Part shown: positions 25,107 to 33,868 of the stretch, piece by piece
Layout: each line of letters opens with the position of its first letter
Numbering within the stretch: position 1 is the stretch's first letter
Made by a program: the position numbers and the translations under genes
From: Mycolicibacterium sp. HK-90
GTDB taxonomy: Bacteria; Actinomycetota; Actinomycetes; Mycobacteriales; Mycobacteriaceae
Direction of reading: 5' to 3'
NCBI RefSeq assembly: GCF_030486405.1
Contig: NZ_CP129613.1
Coordinates: forward strand, 5,146,001 to 5,210,000
DNA length: 64,000 bases
The notes under the pieces: model-generated
Told to the model about the DNA's origin: nothing
The model's database searches: none
The model's input: the letters and a program-made list of their open reading frames with translations, nothing else

Positions 25107-25553
25107 ATGGCCGATGACCAGAACAAGGCGATTTCCCGACGCGTATGGGAGGTATTTGCCTCCGGCGACCTGAACGAGCTCGACGACCTCGTCGCCCCCG
25201 GCGCCGCCTTCCACGACACCCAGGATCCGTTCGGCGATCAACGCGGCCCCGAACACATGAGGAACCTGATGGGGATGTACCGGAAGTCCTTCTCGAACAT
25301 GAGATTCGACATCAAGAACCAGATCGCCGAGGGTGACTACGTCTGCACCATGATCGAGGCGCAGGGCGACAACACCGGTGAGATCATGGGCCAGCCGGCC
25401 ACCGGCAAGCACAGCCGGATCAACCTGACCGATGTCGACCGGATCGAGGACGGGAAAATCGCCGAGAGCTGGGTCACCTGGGACACCTTGGGCATGCTGC
25501 AGCAACTCGGTCTGATCCCCGCGGGAGCACAGCAGACGACGACACCGGCGTAG
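25107..25553 (+). CDS. SnoaL-like / ester cyclase-family protein
   Basis: The 148-residue protein fits the SnoaL-like NTF2 fold: AISRRVWEVFASGDLNELDDLVAP, then a region with GPEHMRNLMGMYRKSFSNMRF and DGKIAESWVTWDTLGMLQQLG. The last motif is typical of proteins annotated as ester cyclase. Members either catalyse aldol cyclisation or simply bind small molecules, and the sequence does not tell which. ATG 25107 has GAAAGG upstream. It is monocistronic, followed by hairpins at 25590 and 25662. Confidence 0.82.
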   Translation: MADDQNKAISRRVWEVFASGDLNELDDLVAPGAAFHDTQDPFGDQRGPEHMRNLMGMYRKSFSNMRFDIKNQIAEGDYVCTMIEAQGDNTGEIMGQPATGKHSRINLTDVDRIEDGKIAESWVTWDTLGMLQQLGLIPAGAQQTTTPA

Positions 25554-25589
25554 CGCCGACGACGAAATACATTCGGTGCGGCGGTCTTT

Positions 25590-25617
25590 GCCGCTTCGGG
25601 AGTGATGCCGAAGCGGC
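25590..25617 (+). terminator. Hairpin after the SnoaL-like gene
   Basis: GCCGCTTCGG (25590-25599) pairs with 25608-25617 around 8 bases. It has no U-tract. Confidence 0.6.
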
Positions 25618-25948
25618 ATGCCGCCCGGCCGGTGCCGCCGGGCTGCACCCCAGGGTTTGCGCCCCAGGATTGAATGCAACCTGGGGTCGGGTTCTCGGGC
25701 CCTCCGCTGAGTGCACAGACGTCTGGTGCGAGCCTGGCCGCTGACCGCCGTCCGCACAGGCGATTTCACCGCCGAGCCGGCCGACGTGTGCGCTCAAACC
25801 GCACCGACACGTCGATTCGAGATCGTGCCACAGACCGCGACGCCGCGACGCGATTTGTCCACCTGGGCAAATTTGCGCCGGGGCAAAGGGACGTTGCTAC
25901 AGTGTGCAAGCATTTGTCGGTTGCGTCACATTCCCTAAGGCGGAGCGC
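25618..25948. other. Spacer with a small hairpin and the promoter of the PE-PPE-like gene
   Basis: CCCCAGG (25662-25668) pairs with CCTGGGG (25680-25686). A direct repeat of CCCCAGGGTTTG-type sequence precedes it. A promoter candidate TTGCGC (25873-25878) - 19 bp - TACAGT (25898-25903) lies about 45 bp before the start at 25949. No gene is convincing here. Confidence 0.5.
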
Positions 25949-27964
25949 TTGATCTCACAGCCCACCCCTCCCCGTCTGAACAAAGCCAAGGCAGCCGCCA
26001 CCGCGGCAGCGGTCGTCGCCACCACGGCAGCGTTGACCGCAGGTCTCGGATTCTCCGCCCCAGAAGCGCTCGCAGCCCACAACCGCAGCGTGCAAGCGGA
26101 AGTCGAGCTGACCGCCGACGCCGGCCAGATCCCCGACATCGTCGGGCTCTACGGGGTCGGCCCGATCTTCTGGACCGCACAGATCCTCGGGATAACCCCC
26201 GAGAACGTGATCAAGGCCGCGGGCGGCTTGACCGGAAACACGGCGTTGGCCGACACCGTCATCGGGCTGCTGAACCTGATCGACGCCGTCTCACCGATCG
26301 AGGCCGGCGTGAAGGGCCCGATGCCGAGCGATGTGTACGACGCAGTGAATGGGCTGACGTACACCACCGACGCCCTGGCACAGCTGCTCGGTGTCCGCGA
26401 CGGGTCGGTGATGGACAAGATCATCGACTGGCTTGTCGGCAACGCACCGATCCTGAATCAGCGTCGCGCCATCATCCTGTCCGAGAGCCTGGGCGGGCTG
26501 ACCACATCGCTGGCCTACCGCGACATGATCAATGCGGTGCAGTCCGACGACCCGAACTGGGGCGTCGGCGTGACGGGCCAATGGCTGATCTTCGTCAACA
26601 ACGTCAGCCGCCCCGGCGGTGGATTGTTCGCCTTGGCAACACCTTTCACAAACCTGTTCGGGCTGAACCTCACCACACCCGATGCGGGCAGCTACACCAA
26701 CCCCGACAAGACCAAGGTCCTGAACACCTCGATCCTCGACATCACCTGGGCCTACAACCCGCTGTCGGATGCGCCGACCACGCTGAACCCGCTGGCCTGG
26801 GCCAACGCAGCCGCGGCCGGGGTCTTCCTCACGTATCTCCTGCCTGACGAGGACAACAACATCGGCAACCACGTGCTGCCGAAGTTGATCGCCGGCATCG
26901 CCGATGGCGTGAAGGTGATGGTCGACCCCACCGGCGGACAGGGCACCTCGCTGATCCCAGGCCTCGGCAAGCTGTTGGACAGTCTTGGGATCAAAATCCT
27001 CGATTTCCCGGGCACTGCCACCTACATCACCTACGACTCTGGCAACCTGCCGTTGCTCGAGCCGTTCCGGGTGGCCCCGCACCTGTTGAATCTGATTCCG
27101 GGCGTTGACATCCCGACTCCACTGACCGACAGCATCGAGCCCGCGCTGCGGAAGCTGGTGAACATGGGCTACCAGGACGTCAATCCGGCGAACCTGGAGC
27201 GCACGTTCGGAGAGGCCGGCGAACAGGCCTACCTGTGGCACTCGCCGCTCACCCCGACACAGCAGCTGGCCGCCGGTGAGATCGTGTTCGACGCGCTGAT
27301 CGACGGCATTCAGGCCAACGCGCTGAATCCGGAGGCCTGGACCCCGAAACTTCCTGGGGCGGATTTCAAACCGATCGTGCAGAACGCCGTGACGGTGGCG
27401 GCGATGAAAGCGATGTCCGACGCATTGGAAGCGGTGCAGGACGGGGCCGACCCGGTCTTCGATGCCGTCGAGAAGGGCCTGTCCCCGGTTACCACCGCCC
27501 TGGACGGGGTCAATGCTCAGATCGAGGCCGCGATCGACGGCATCATGAAGGTCAACGGCACCGCGGCCGACAAGCGGTCCGGCAAGCAGGCCATCACGTC
27601 CGTCCCGGAGAGCGGCAGCCTGCTGAAGACGCTGAGCCTCGAGGCCCCCGAAGCGGTGGCTGAAGGCACCCAGACCGAGGACTCCGACGCCAAACCCACG
27701 CCGGTCAAGGATGCCCTCAAAGGCCTTGGTTCGGAAAAGGATTCGTTCAAGGGCAAGAAGGCCAAGACCAAGGCCCGTCACGCTGCCGATTCGAAGGATC
27801 CGATCAAGAAGACGGTCAAGGAGACCGTTGCCAAGGTGCGTGACGCCGTCGATGATGCCGCCAAGGACATCAAGAACGCCACCGAGGACGTGCAGAAGTC
27901 GAAGAAGAAGGCCAAGGCCCAGACCAAGGAGAAGAACGAGAAGTCGGCCGACGCTGCCGCGTAA
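25949..27964 (+). CDS. Exported PE-PPE-domain-like protein with Lys-rich tail
   Basis: The 671-residue product starts (TTG 25949, AAGGCGGAG upstream) with a Lys-containing head and a long Ala/Val signal segment ending PEALA. The central region resembles the PE-PPE alpha/beta-hydrolase domain: ILSESLGGLTT supplies a candidate nucleophile Ser, followed by GQWLIFVNNVSRPGGGLFAL and DITWAYNPLSDAPT. The last 130 residues are repeats of Lys, Asp, Glu and Ala (KKTVKETVAKVRDAVDDAAK, then KSKKKAKAQTKEKNEK), a helical, charged tail. An upstream GTG 25904 in frame would add 15 residues but overlaps the expected transcript start. Hydrolase activity is unproven, and no PE or PPE N-terminal domain is present. 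Confidence 0.75.
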   Translation: MISQPTPPRLNKAKAAATAAAVVATTAALTAGLGFSAPEALAAHNRSVQAEVELTADAGQIPDIVGLYGVGPIFWTAQILGITPENVIKAAGGLTGNTALADTVIGLLNLIDAVSPIEAGVKGPMPSDVYDAVNGLTYTTDALAQLLGVRDGSVMDKIIDWLVGNAPILNQRRAIILSESLGGLTTSLAYRDMINAVQSDDPNWGVGVTGQWLIFVNNVSRPGGGLFALATPFTNLFGLNLTTPDAGSYTNPDKTKVLNTSILDITWAYNPLSDAPTTLNPLAWANAAAAGVFLTYLLPDEDNNIGNHVLPKLIAGIADGVKVMVDPTGGQGTSLIPGLGKLLDSLGIKILDFPGTATYITYDSGNLPLLEPFRVAPHLLNLIPGVDIPTPLTDSIEPALRKLVNMGYQDVNPANLERTFGEAGEQAYLWHSPLTPTQQLAAGEIVFDALIDGIQANALNPEAWTPKLPGADFKPIVQNAVTVAAMKAMSDALEAVQDGADPVFDAVEKGLSPVTTALDGVNAQIEAAIDGIMKVNGTAADKRSGKQAITSVPESGSLLKTLSLEAPEAVAEGTQTEDSDAKPTPVKDALKGLGSEKDSFKGKKAKTKARHAADSKDPIKKTVKETVAKVRDAVDDAAKDIKNATEDVQKSKKKAKAQTKEKNEKSADAAA

Positions 27965-27991
27965 TCGCTGACAGCCCCGGGGACGCGTCGG

Positions 27992-27997
27992 TAGCGT
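27992..27997 (+). promoter_or_regulatory. Candidate -10 element (TAGCGT), leaderless
   Basis: TAGCGT ends 7 bp before ATG 28005. The sequence between has no Shine-Dalgarno. Confidence 0.45.
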
Positions 27998-28004
27998 GAC
28001 AGGC

Positions 28005-28766
28005 ATGCCACGCACTGTGCTCGTCACCGGGGCGACCGGCACTCTCGGCCACCATGTGGTGCCCGAGGCGACCGACGCCGGTCATCATGTCCGAGCGCTG
28101 AGCCGTCAGGATCGGGTCGGCTACACCGGCGTGCATTGGCACCAGGCCGACCTGCTCTCGTCCGACGGCTTGGACGCCGCCCTCGACGGCGTCGACGTCA
28201 TCGTCCACTGCGCCACCCAGGCCACCGGCGGTAAGGACGTCAAAGCGGCCCGGAATCTGATCGAGGCCGCGCGGCGCACGGGCGTCGAGCACCTCATCTA
28301 CATCTCCATCGTCGGGATCGAGGACATCCCGCTTCCTTATTACAAGACCAAGCTGCGGGTCGAGCAGACGCTCGAGACCTCCGGTGTCGGGCACACGATC
28401 CTGCGCGCCACCCAGTTCCACGAGCTAATCGAAAAGACGTTCTCGGCGCAGCGCTTCTCACCGCTTTTGTGGACGCTGCGGGACGTCCGATTCCAGCCCA
28501 TCGACACGCGTGATGTGGCTACCCGACTGGTCGCGTTGATCGATTCAGAGCCGGCCGGGCGGGTCACCGACATCGGCGGCCCTGCGGTTCACAGTCACCC
28601 AGAATTGGGACAGATGTATCTATCAGCACACAACAGCGTGCGTCGGGTGGCCAGATTCACCCTCCCCGGCCGGATCGTCGCGGGTTACAGGTCGGGGGCC
28701 AATCTGACCCCGGAAAATGCGATCGACGGCACATCATTCCAGGACTATCTGGGTAACGGCGGATAG
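28005..28766 (+). CDS. NAD(P)-binding atypical SDR / NmrA-like protein
   Basis: The 253-residue protein opens with a Rossmann motif (TVLVTGATGTLGHHVV) and continues as an atypical short-chain dehydrogenase: VDVIVHCATQATGG, then HLIYISIVGIEDIPLPYYKTK with the YxxxK pair and VEQTLETSGVGHTILRATQFHE. Such proteins are redox sensors or nucleoside-sugar/quinone reductases, and the substrate is unknown. The start is ATG 28005, with a leaderless -10. GTG 27996 is a poorer alternative. It is separate from the neighbouring genes. Confidence 0.85.
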   Translation: MPRTVLVTGATGTLGHHVVPEATDAGHHVRALSRQDRVGYTGVHWHQADLLSSDGLDAALDGVDVIVHCATQATGGKDVKAARNLIEAARRTGVEHLIYISIVGIEDIPLPYYKTKLRVEQTLETSGVGHTILRATQFHELIEKTFSAQRFSPLLWTLRDVRFQPIDTRDVATRLVALIDSEPAGRVTDIGGPAVHSHPELGQMYLSAHNSVRRVARFTLPGRIVAGYRSGANLTPENAIDGTSFQDYLGNGG

Positions 28767-28827
28767 ATCACCGACAGTTGGCTGGGTTCACTGTCGCAAC
28801 CCCGGCGACACAGTTTGGCTACCGGTG

Positions 28828-28855
28828 TTGCAAGTGACAGCGATCGTCGTAGGCT
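28828..28855 (+). promoter_or_regulatory. Promoter TTGCAA-16-TAGGCT, leaderless DUF1707 gene
   Basis: The -35-like TTGCAA at 28828-28833 and -10 TAGGCT at 28850-28855 are spaced 16 bp apart. The -10 ends 8 bp before ATG 28864. Confidence 0.5.
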
Positions 28856-28863
28856 CGACACCG

Positions 28864-29445
28864 ATGAGCACTTCAGCGCCGCAGGGCAGGTCGATGCGGG
28901 CTGCCGACACCGACCGCATTCAGGTGGCGCAGCTCCTCACTGATGCTGCCGCCGCGGGCCGGCTCCCGATGACCGAGTATGAGGAGCGGCTGGCAAAGGC
29001 CTACGCCGCCCAAACCTATGACGATCTGGCCCGGCTGAGTCGCGACCTTCCCGGCGCGGTGAACTGTTCGGCCGGCACGTGTCGCCCGGCACCGTCGACG
29101 CTGCTGCTGGCGATCATGAGCGGGTTCGAGCGTCGCGGCCGGTGGAACGTGCCGAAGAAGCTGACGACGTTCGCGCTCTTCGGTGGTGGTGTCGTCGACC
29201 TCCGATACGCGGATTTCACCGCCCCCGACGTCGACGTCCGCACCTATTCCATCTTCGGCGGGCAGACCATCCTGGTGCCGCCGGAGGTCAATGTGGATCT
29301 GCACGGCGTGGGCGTGATGGGGAACTTCGATCAGAGCGTCAACGGCGAGGGTTCGGCGGGGGCACCACGTGTCCACATCCGCGGTTTCTCCCTCTGGGGC
29401 AGCGTCAGCGTCAAGCGCAAGAAGCGCCGCAACCAGAACGATTGA
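28864..29445 (+). CDS. DUF1707 protein with LiaF-like C-terminal region
   Basis: The 193-residue protein has a DUF1707 domain at its start (MRAADTDRIQVAQLLTDAAA...MTEYEERLAKAYAAQTYDDL). In the second half lies a repeating beta pattern (LTTFALFGGGVVDLRYADF, then YSIFGGQTILVPPEVNVDL and GVGVMGNFDQ) like the cell-wall-active antibiotic response C-domain of LiaF. There is no clear membrane helix, unlike many relatives. The tail KRKKRRNQND is basic. It may respond to envelope stress, an inference from LiaF relatives. A bidirectional terminator follows. Confidence 0.82.
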   Translation: MSTSAPQGRSMRAADTDRIQVAQLLTDAAAAGRLPMTEYEERLAKAYAAQTYDDLARLSRDLPGAVNCSAGTCRPAPSTLLLAIMSGFERRGRWNVPKKLTTFALFGGGVVDLRYADFTAPDVDVRTYSIFGGQTILVPPEVNVDLHGVGVMGNFDQSVNGEGSAGAPRVHIRGFSLWGSVSVKRKKRRNQND

Positions 29446-29451
29446 AAGAAA

Positions 29452-29479
29452 AACGGGCGGGCCAGAAGGCCCGCCCGTT
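29452..29479. terminator. Bidirectional terminator
   Basis: AACGGGCGGGCC (29452-29463) pairs with 29468-29479 around AGAA, between convergent genes. Confidence 0.9.
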
Positions 29480-29496
29480 GCTGTATCTGGAGACCG

Positions 29497-30057
29497 TCAG
29501 CAGCTGGCTGCCTGCGCGCTCACCGAGGTCTTGGCGGTCGAGGTGGTGCAGTTCGACGACACCTTCGCGCTGGAGCCCGACTTGGTGGCCGTCGAGGTGT
29601 TGCCGCTGAGCGCCCGGGGCAGCACGCCCGGGAGGTCCTTCTCGTCGGGCAGCGGGACGCCCGCGGTCTGGGCCTGGTCGTAGTAGTACTTGCCGGCGTT
29701 GACGTTCAGCTCACCCTTGACGACGCCGTTCGTGCCGGGGGTGACTCCGTCGACGCTCGTGGTGCCGTAGTTCAGGTGGTAGACGCGGCCCAGCTCGCTG
29801 TCGTCCAGCGCCTTGTTGACCGGGGTCCGCTGGTTGAAGACCTGATCGCCGACCGCCTGGACGGCCCGCACGCCAGGCGCCGGGTTGCCCAGATCGGGGC
29901 GTCCCACCGCGTCAGCCGACGGGTTGCCGGTGTTGGTCGGGACGGCCAGCGCGACGCCTGCCGGGCCGGCCATCGCCAGCGCACCGCCCGCGAGGATCCC
30001 ACCTACCAACGTCCGGCTTCGTACCGACCGCTCGGAGATCTTCCGATGTTTTGCCAT
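29497..30057 (-). CDS. Exported protein of unknown function, Ser/Thr-rich with C-terminal Cys pair
   Basis: The 186-residue product has a basic head (MAKHRKISERSVRSR) and a signal segment (GGILAGGALAMAGPAGVALA). A mature part follows with GNPSADAVGRPDLGNPAPG and LGRVYHLNYGTTSVDG. It ends in a Ser/Thr/Ala stretch carrying two Cys (SSNCTT and AASC), probably a disulfide. I do not recognise the family. ATG 30057 has AGAGGT upstream. It converges on the DUF1707 gene. Confidence 0.7.
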   Translation of the reverse strand: MAKHRKISERSVRSRTLVGGILAGGALAMAGPAGVALAVPTNTGNPSADAVGRPDLGNPAPGVRAVQAVGDQVFNQRTPVNKALDDSELGRVYHLNYGTTSVDGVTPGTNGVVKGELNVNAGKYYYDQAQTAGVPLPDEKDLPGVLPRALSGNTSTATKSGSSAKVSSNCTTSTAKTSVSAQAASC

Positions 30058-30253
30058 GCCGTTACCTCTCGTGAGTGGCGTTGCGCCGCAGCTAGATTGG
30101 GGCCAGGCGGCAGACATTGCCGCTGGCCCGCAGCGAACCTAAGACACGCCGCACGCCGGCGATAGATGTTGGCGAGGTTGTTCATTAGCTGTTCGGCACC
30201 CGACGGCGAGCGTTCACAGCACGTACACAGATACTGTCCGTTACGTGAAAACG

Positions 30254-30286
30254 CAACGGCCCCCTCCGATTTGGAGGGGGCCGTTG
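30254..30286. terminator. Terminator after the exported protein gene at 30301
   Basis: CAACGGCCCCCTCC (30254-30267) pairs perfectly with 30273-30286 around 5 bases, directly after the stop on the minus strand. Confidence 0.9.
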
Positions 30287-30300
30287 AGTAAAGCCAGATG

Positions 30301-31830
30301 CTACTTGTCGCTACCGCTGTCGCTGTCGCTGCCATTGTCGGCGGAGCCGGCGTCGGCCTTGGCGGTGTCCTTGTCTTTGGCCTGCGCGTCCTTACCGGCC
30401 TTGGTCTTGGGCTTGAACGCGTTCTCGAGGTTCTTGGTGGCGTTCTCGACGAACTTCTCGCCGGCCGACTTCTTGCGCTCGGTGGCGCGCTTCGTGGGTT
30501 CGACCTTGTTGCCCGCGGTGGTGTCCGTCGTGGCCGTCTCGGTCTTCACCGTCTCAGTCTTGACAACCTCAGTCTTCACAACCTCGGTCTCGACGACCTC
30601 GGTCTCGACTTCCTCAGTCTTGAGCTCCGGCAGCTTGACGGTCGGGAGCTTCAGCTCAGGAAGCTTGGGCGCCTTGACTTCTGGAGCCTCGGGCAGCGAC
30701 ACCTCGACGGCCGGGGTCGTCGTCTCGGTACCGCTCTCCTCGGCTTCCTCGACCGTGCTCTCGTCGACGGCCTCGACATCCTTGACGAGGGTGGACTCGG
30801 CCGGGAGCCCGAGCTTCTCGGCCAGCTTCGCCAGCGGCGACTCGACCTTGGGCGTCGGCAGGCTCAGGAGCTTGCTGACACTCGGCAGGGCCGTGGAGCT
30901 CACGGAATCGGTCTCGGCCACCAATTCGGTTCCGGCCGTTTCCTCTTCGAGAGTCGCCAGGAGCGGGTTGACCGGCGTCGGGTTCGGGTTGACCGTGCCC
31001 TGCGCGATGGCATCGACGATGTAGGTGACGGCAGCCGTGATGCCGGTGTTCTCGCCGTACCCGAAGAAGAACGAGTTGCTCAGGTTCTGTGCGAAGCCAC
31101 CGTCGGGCAGGTTGTCGTTCAGGATGCTGCCGACGACGGTCGCCACCCCGCCCGAGAAGAACTCGTCGACACGCTTCGGCAGATCGAGGCGACCGGTCGG
31201 GTCCGGAACCAGCGAGGCGGCGACATACGATGCGATGTAAGCGAATTCGGTGAAGCCGGCCTCGAAGAAGATGTCGTCGACCGGGCCCAGGAAGGGCAGG
31301 AAATTCTGGCTGGCGTAGTAGGCGAGCCCCGTGAATCCGTCCTTGCAGACCGCGCCGGTGGCGGAGCAGTCGCCCGGAGCGTAGGCGTACTCGGCGGATT
31401 CGTTGCCGGCCGCGTCGTAGAACTGGACGCCGTCGCCCATGTCGCCGACCGTGGCGGGGACGAGAGTGCCGTTCACGTCCTTATAGAGGGCATTGCCTTC
31501 GGAGTCGACCAGCGGCGTGGTCGCGGGGGTGTTCTCCCCCGGCACGACGACCTTGTCATCGACCTTGACGTAGCCGGCGGTCGGGACGGTGACGACACCC
31601 TGGTAGTAGTACCCGCCGTAGCCCTGGGTGAAGGCCTGCCACGCACCCTGCAGCGAGAACGCCAGCAGGTTGATCTGGTCCTCGGTCAGCGTCTTCTTCG
31701 TGGGAGCTTCCGCGGTCGATGCGGCAACCGTGATCTCGTCGTGGGGAACGAACAGCGCAGGAGTCCCGGCGACGAGCGCGCCGGCGCTGAGGAGTGCGAC
31801 ACCGGTGGTGACGAGCGGACGGACTGCCAT
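30301..31830 (-). CDS. Exported paralogous protein A, Thr/Val/Glu-repeat tail
   Basis: The 509-residue protein begins MAVRPLVTTGVALLSAGALV, a signal peptide shared with the gene at 32547. The body (about residues 45-270) contains FSLQGAWQAFTQGYGG, GFTGLAYYASQNFLPFLGP, DPTGRLDLPKRVDEFFSGG and NSFFFGYGENTGITAAVTYI, with a Cys pair in GDCSATGAVCKDG. The remainder is low-complexity: Val-Glu-Thr repeats (ETEVVKTE type) and an acidic/basic Asp-Ser-Lys end. The shared signal and layout resemble GjpA-like porins, but I see no diagnostic motif. ATG 31830 follows AAGGGG. A 13-bp hairpin and an MprA-box-like repeat lie upstream. Confidence 0.75.
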   Translation of the reverse strand: MAVRPLVTTGVALLSAGALVAGTPALFVPHDEITVAASTAEAPTKKTLTEDQINLLAFSLQGAWQAFTQGYGGYYYQGVVTVPTAGYVKVDDKVVVPGENTPATTPLVDSEGNALYKDVNGTLVPATVGDMGDGVQFYDAAGNESAEYAYAPGDCSATGAVCKDGFTGLAYYASQNFLPFLGPVDDIFFEAGFTEFAYIASYVAASLVPDPTGRLDLPKRVDEFFSGGVATVVGSILNDNLPDGGFAQNLSNSFFFGYGENTGITAAVTYIVDAIAQGTVNPNPTPVNPLLATLEEETAGTELVAETDSVSSTALPSVSKLLSLPTPKVESPLAKLAEKLGLPAESTLVKDVEAVDESTVEEAEESGTETTTPAVEVSLPEAPEVKAPKLPELKLPTVKLPELKTEEVETEVVETEVVKTEVVKTETVKTETATTDTTAGNKVEPTKRATERKKSAGEKFVENATKNLENAFKPKTKAGKDAQAKDKDTAKADAGSADNGSDSDSGSDK

Positions 31831-31855
31831 ATGGGTGGGACCCCTTATCTCAAGC

Positions 31856-31885
31856 GTGAGCCGGATTCCTGAGAATCCGGCTCAC
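31856..31885 (-). promoter_or_regulatory. Hairpin in the 5' leader of paralogue A
   Basis: GTGAGCCGGATTC (31856-31868) pairs perfectly with 31873-31885, with a 4-base loop. It sits immediately upstream of the ribosome site of the gene starting at 31830. It could stabilise or control the mRNA leader, or end read-through from upstream. Confidence 0.6.
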
Positions 31886-31900
31886 GTACCTGCGTACTAC

Positions 31901-31919
31901 CTTAAAAGTCTTTGAGAAG
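31901..31919 (-). promoter_or_regulatory. MprA-box-like repeat upstream of paralogue A
   Basis: The plus strand reads CTTAAAAG-TCT-TTGAGAAG, an 8-3-8 repeat weaker than the one before mprA. It lies about 75 bp before the start at 31830. Confidence 0.35.
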
Positions 31920-32546
31920 GGTAAGTCCCGTCACACCCTCCCGCAACCTGTATCCACCCGCGTCGGGCGTCGCTGAGGCACCACCGCGCCACCACATTTT
32001 CAGGGCGGGGTCGGCATAAATTTCCGGCCGAATACGGGACCTTACGGGCCCGTGTCAGTCCAGCTAATTTCGAATACCGTTGCCGACAAGCTCCATTCAC
32101 ACAAAGGCCCGGGTTACCGGCCGCGGAATCCGTCGCATCACTACCGGAAGCGTGGATCCGGCACACTTGCGCCCGCGGTCGGGCCGGCTCGGTGCGGCCC
32201 GCTCAAAACCCTAGGTCAGGCCGCGTGATTCCGCGGGGACCCGGCACCGAGTTCACGGACGGTCGGCCATCCTCCACCCGTCGAAGTGACCCGCCCTCGG
32301 GGCCCTCGCAGGAGCGCATCCGATGCGTGCCCGCGACTGGCATCGAAAGTGGACCTCACCCGCCGGGAAAAATGACCGCGGCTGCCATTTTCAGGCCCGG
32401 ACAGCCCAAAAAGACCACGCCGAGAAAGTCAGGCGCGGCTCCGCCTTACGCGGCGGTCAATAACCGCAGGTCACAGGCGTGAGCGAACATCGCAGACGTC
32501 GTCAGACCCTGAGGAAAACCTGAGAGCGCACTCAGGTGCGCAACTG
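31920..32546. other. Long spacer between the two exported paralogues
   Basis: No convincing gene is seen in about 630 bp. A 96-codon frame at 32192-32482 has no ribosome site and biased composition. CTGAGGAA-AAC-CTGAGAGC at 32509-32527 has MprA-box geometry but lies downstream of the second paralogue. A small hairpin at 32526-32541 may terminate that gene. Confidence 0.4.
32526..32541 (-). terminator. Small hairpin after paralogue B
   Basis: GCGCAC-TCAG-GTGCGC lies 6 bp past the stop on the minus strand and is followed by a short T-rich run (GGTTTTCC) in that direction. Confidence 0.5.
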
Positions 32547-33824
32547 CTACTTGTCGCCGCTGTCCCCGGAGTCGCTGTCGGCTCCACTGTCATCGCCGGC
32601 GCCGGTGGCATCGCGGAAAGCCTTGTCCAGCTTCTTCAGGAACTTGCTGCCATTGGTCTCGCCCTTCGGCCCGCCGTCGCCGAACAGGACGGGCGGCGTG
32701 ACCTTGTTGCCGGTCTTGGTGTCGACGCCCGTTTCTGCGTCTTCCGCACCCTCTTCGGCCTTCGTGGTCTTGGTCGGGACCTTGGGAAGGATGTCGACCT
32801 TCAGCTCCGGCGCCTTGAACTCCGGGAGCTTGAACTCGGGCGCCTCGGGGATCTCGAACTTCGGAGCCTCCGGCGTCGGCAACTCGATGCCCACCGGGAG
32901 GGCGCCGGCGCCGCCCTCGACCAGGTTCTCGGTGCCGTCGACCTCTTCGACGACCGTGGGCTCCTCGACAGTGGGGGCCTTGAACGGCAACTTCAGGTCT
33001 TTCAGCGGCGATTCGAACGTCGGTGTCGGCAATTTCAGCAGCGAGCCCGGCTCGGGCAGGCTGGTGGAGGCCACGCCGGTCTCCTTCTTGGCCAGTAGCG
33101 CGGTGTCGCTGTCGCCCTCTTCCTCCGTCGAGAACAAGCCAGGTCCGGAATCGAGCGGGTTGATGAGGTTCGGTTCAGGCGTGGGAGTGCCCTGTGCGAT
33201 GGCATCGACGATGTAGGTGATCGCGGCGGTGATGCCGGTGTTGGCGCCGTATCCGAAGAAGAACGAGTTGGTCAGGCCGTACGCGTAACCGTCCTGCGGC
33301 AGGTTGTCGAGGAGCAGATTGCCGACGAGTTGCGTTGCCCCACCCTCGAAGAAGTCGTCGACGCGCCGCGTGAGATCCAGCCGACCGGTCGGGTCGACCG
33401 CATCGATGGCCACCGCCACGGTGCGCACGGCCTGATGCGCAAGCTCGGTGAAGCCACCCTCGAAGAAGATGTTGTCCAGATCGCCCAGGGGCAGGATGTT
33501 GTCACTCAGGTAGTACGCCAAGCCGGGGAAGCCATCCAGGCACACCGCTCCGTCCAGGGTGCAGTCCCCGGCGACCGGGTCACCGGTATCCGGATCTTCG
33601 CCCGGGAACCAGATGCCGCCGTACCCCTGGGTGAACGACTGCCAGGCCCCCTGCAGAGACAGGGCCAGCAGATCGATCTGCTCCTGGGTCAGCTTGGTCG
33701 GGCCCGGCGCGGTGGCGGCGACCGTGATCTCGCTGCGGGGGACGAACAGCGCCGGAGTCGCGGCGATGAGCGCCCCGGCGCTCAGGAGTGCGGCACCCGT
33801 GATGACAAGCGGACGTACAGCCAT
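32547..33824 (-). CDS. Exported paralogous protein B
   Basis: The 425-residue protein is a tandem paralogue of the product at 30301. It shares the signal start MAVRPLVITGAALLSAGALI, LSLQGAWQSFTQGYGG, the Cys pair in GDCTLDGAVCLDG, DPTGRLDLTRRVDDFFEGG and NSFFFGYGANTGITAAITYI. It lacks the 60-residue insertion that paralogue A has after QGYGG. The last 170 residues are Pro/Glu/Lys-rich and end in Asp/Ser repeats (DSGADSDSGDSGDK). Its start is ATG 33824. Function is unknown; an envelope location is likely from the signal. A 22-bp palindrome and an MprA-box-like site lie upstream. Confidence 0.75.
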   Translation of the reverse strand: MAVRPLVITGAALLSAGALIAATPALFVPRSEITVAATAPGPTKLTQEQIDLLALSLQGAWQSFTQGYGGIWFPGEDPDTGDPVAGDCTLDGAVCLDGFPGLAYYLSDNILPLGDLDNIFFEGGFTELAHQAVRTVAVAIDAVDPTGRLDLTRRVDDFFEGGATQLVGNLLLDNLPQDGYAYGLTNSFFFGYGANTGITAAITYIVDAIAQGTPTPEPNLINPLDSGPGLFSTEEEGDSDTALLAKKETGVASTSLPEPGSLLKLPTPTFESPLKDLKLPFKAPTVEEPTVVEEVDGTENLVEGGAGALPVGIELPTPEAPKFEIPEAPEFKLPEFKAPELKVDILPKVPTKTTKAEEGAEDAETGVDTKTGNKVTPPVLFGDGGPKGETNGSKFLKKLDKAFRDATGAGDDSGADSDSGDSGDK

Positions 33825-33868
33825 GCGGTGAGCCCCGATCTAGAGGACGAAAAGGCCGATTCCGAAAA

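Noticed and set aside
26291..28042. 583-codon minus-strand frame opposite the PE-PPE-like gene
   Set aside because: The composition is that of an antisense frame. The plus strand has a signal peptide, promoter and ribosome site.
30298..31872. 524-codon plus-strand frame opposite paralogue A
   Set aside because: The minus strand carries a signal peptide shared with a paralogue. The plus frame is Gly/Arg/Val noise.
32192..32482. 96-codon plus-strand frame between the paralogues
   Set aside because: Pro/Arg/Ser-biased composition, no ribosome site and no promoter placed for it.
32509..32527. CTGAGGAA-AAC-CTGAGAGC as a third MprA box in this region
   Set aside because: The geometry fits, but it lies just past the end of paralogue B and nearly 700 bp from the next start, so a regulatory role is doubtful.
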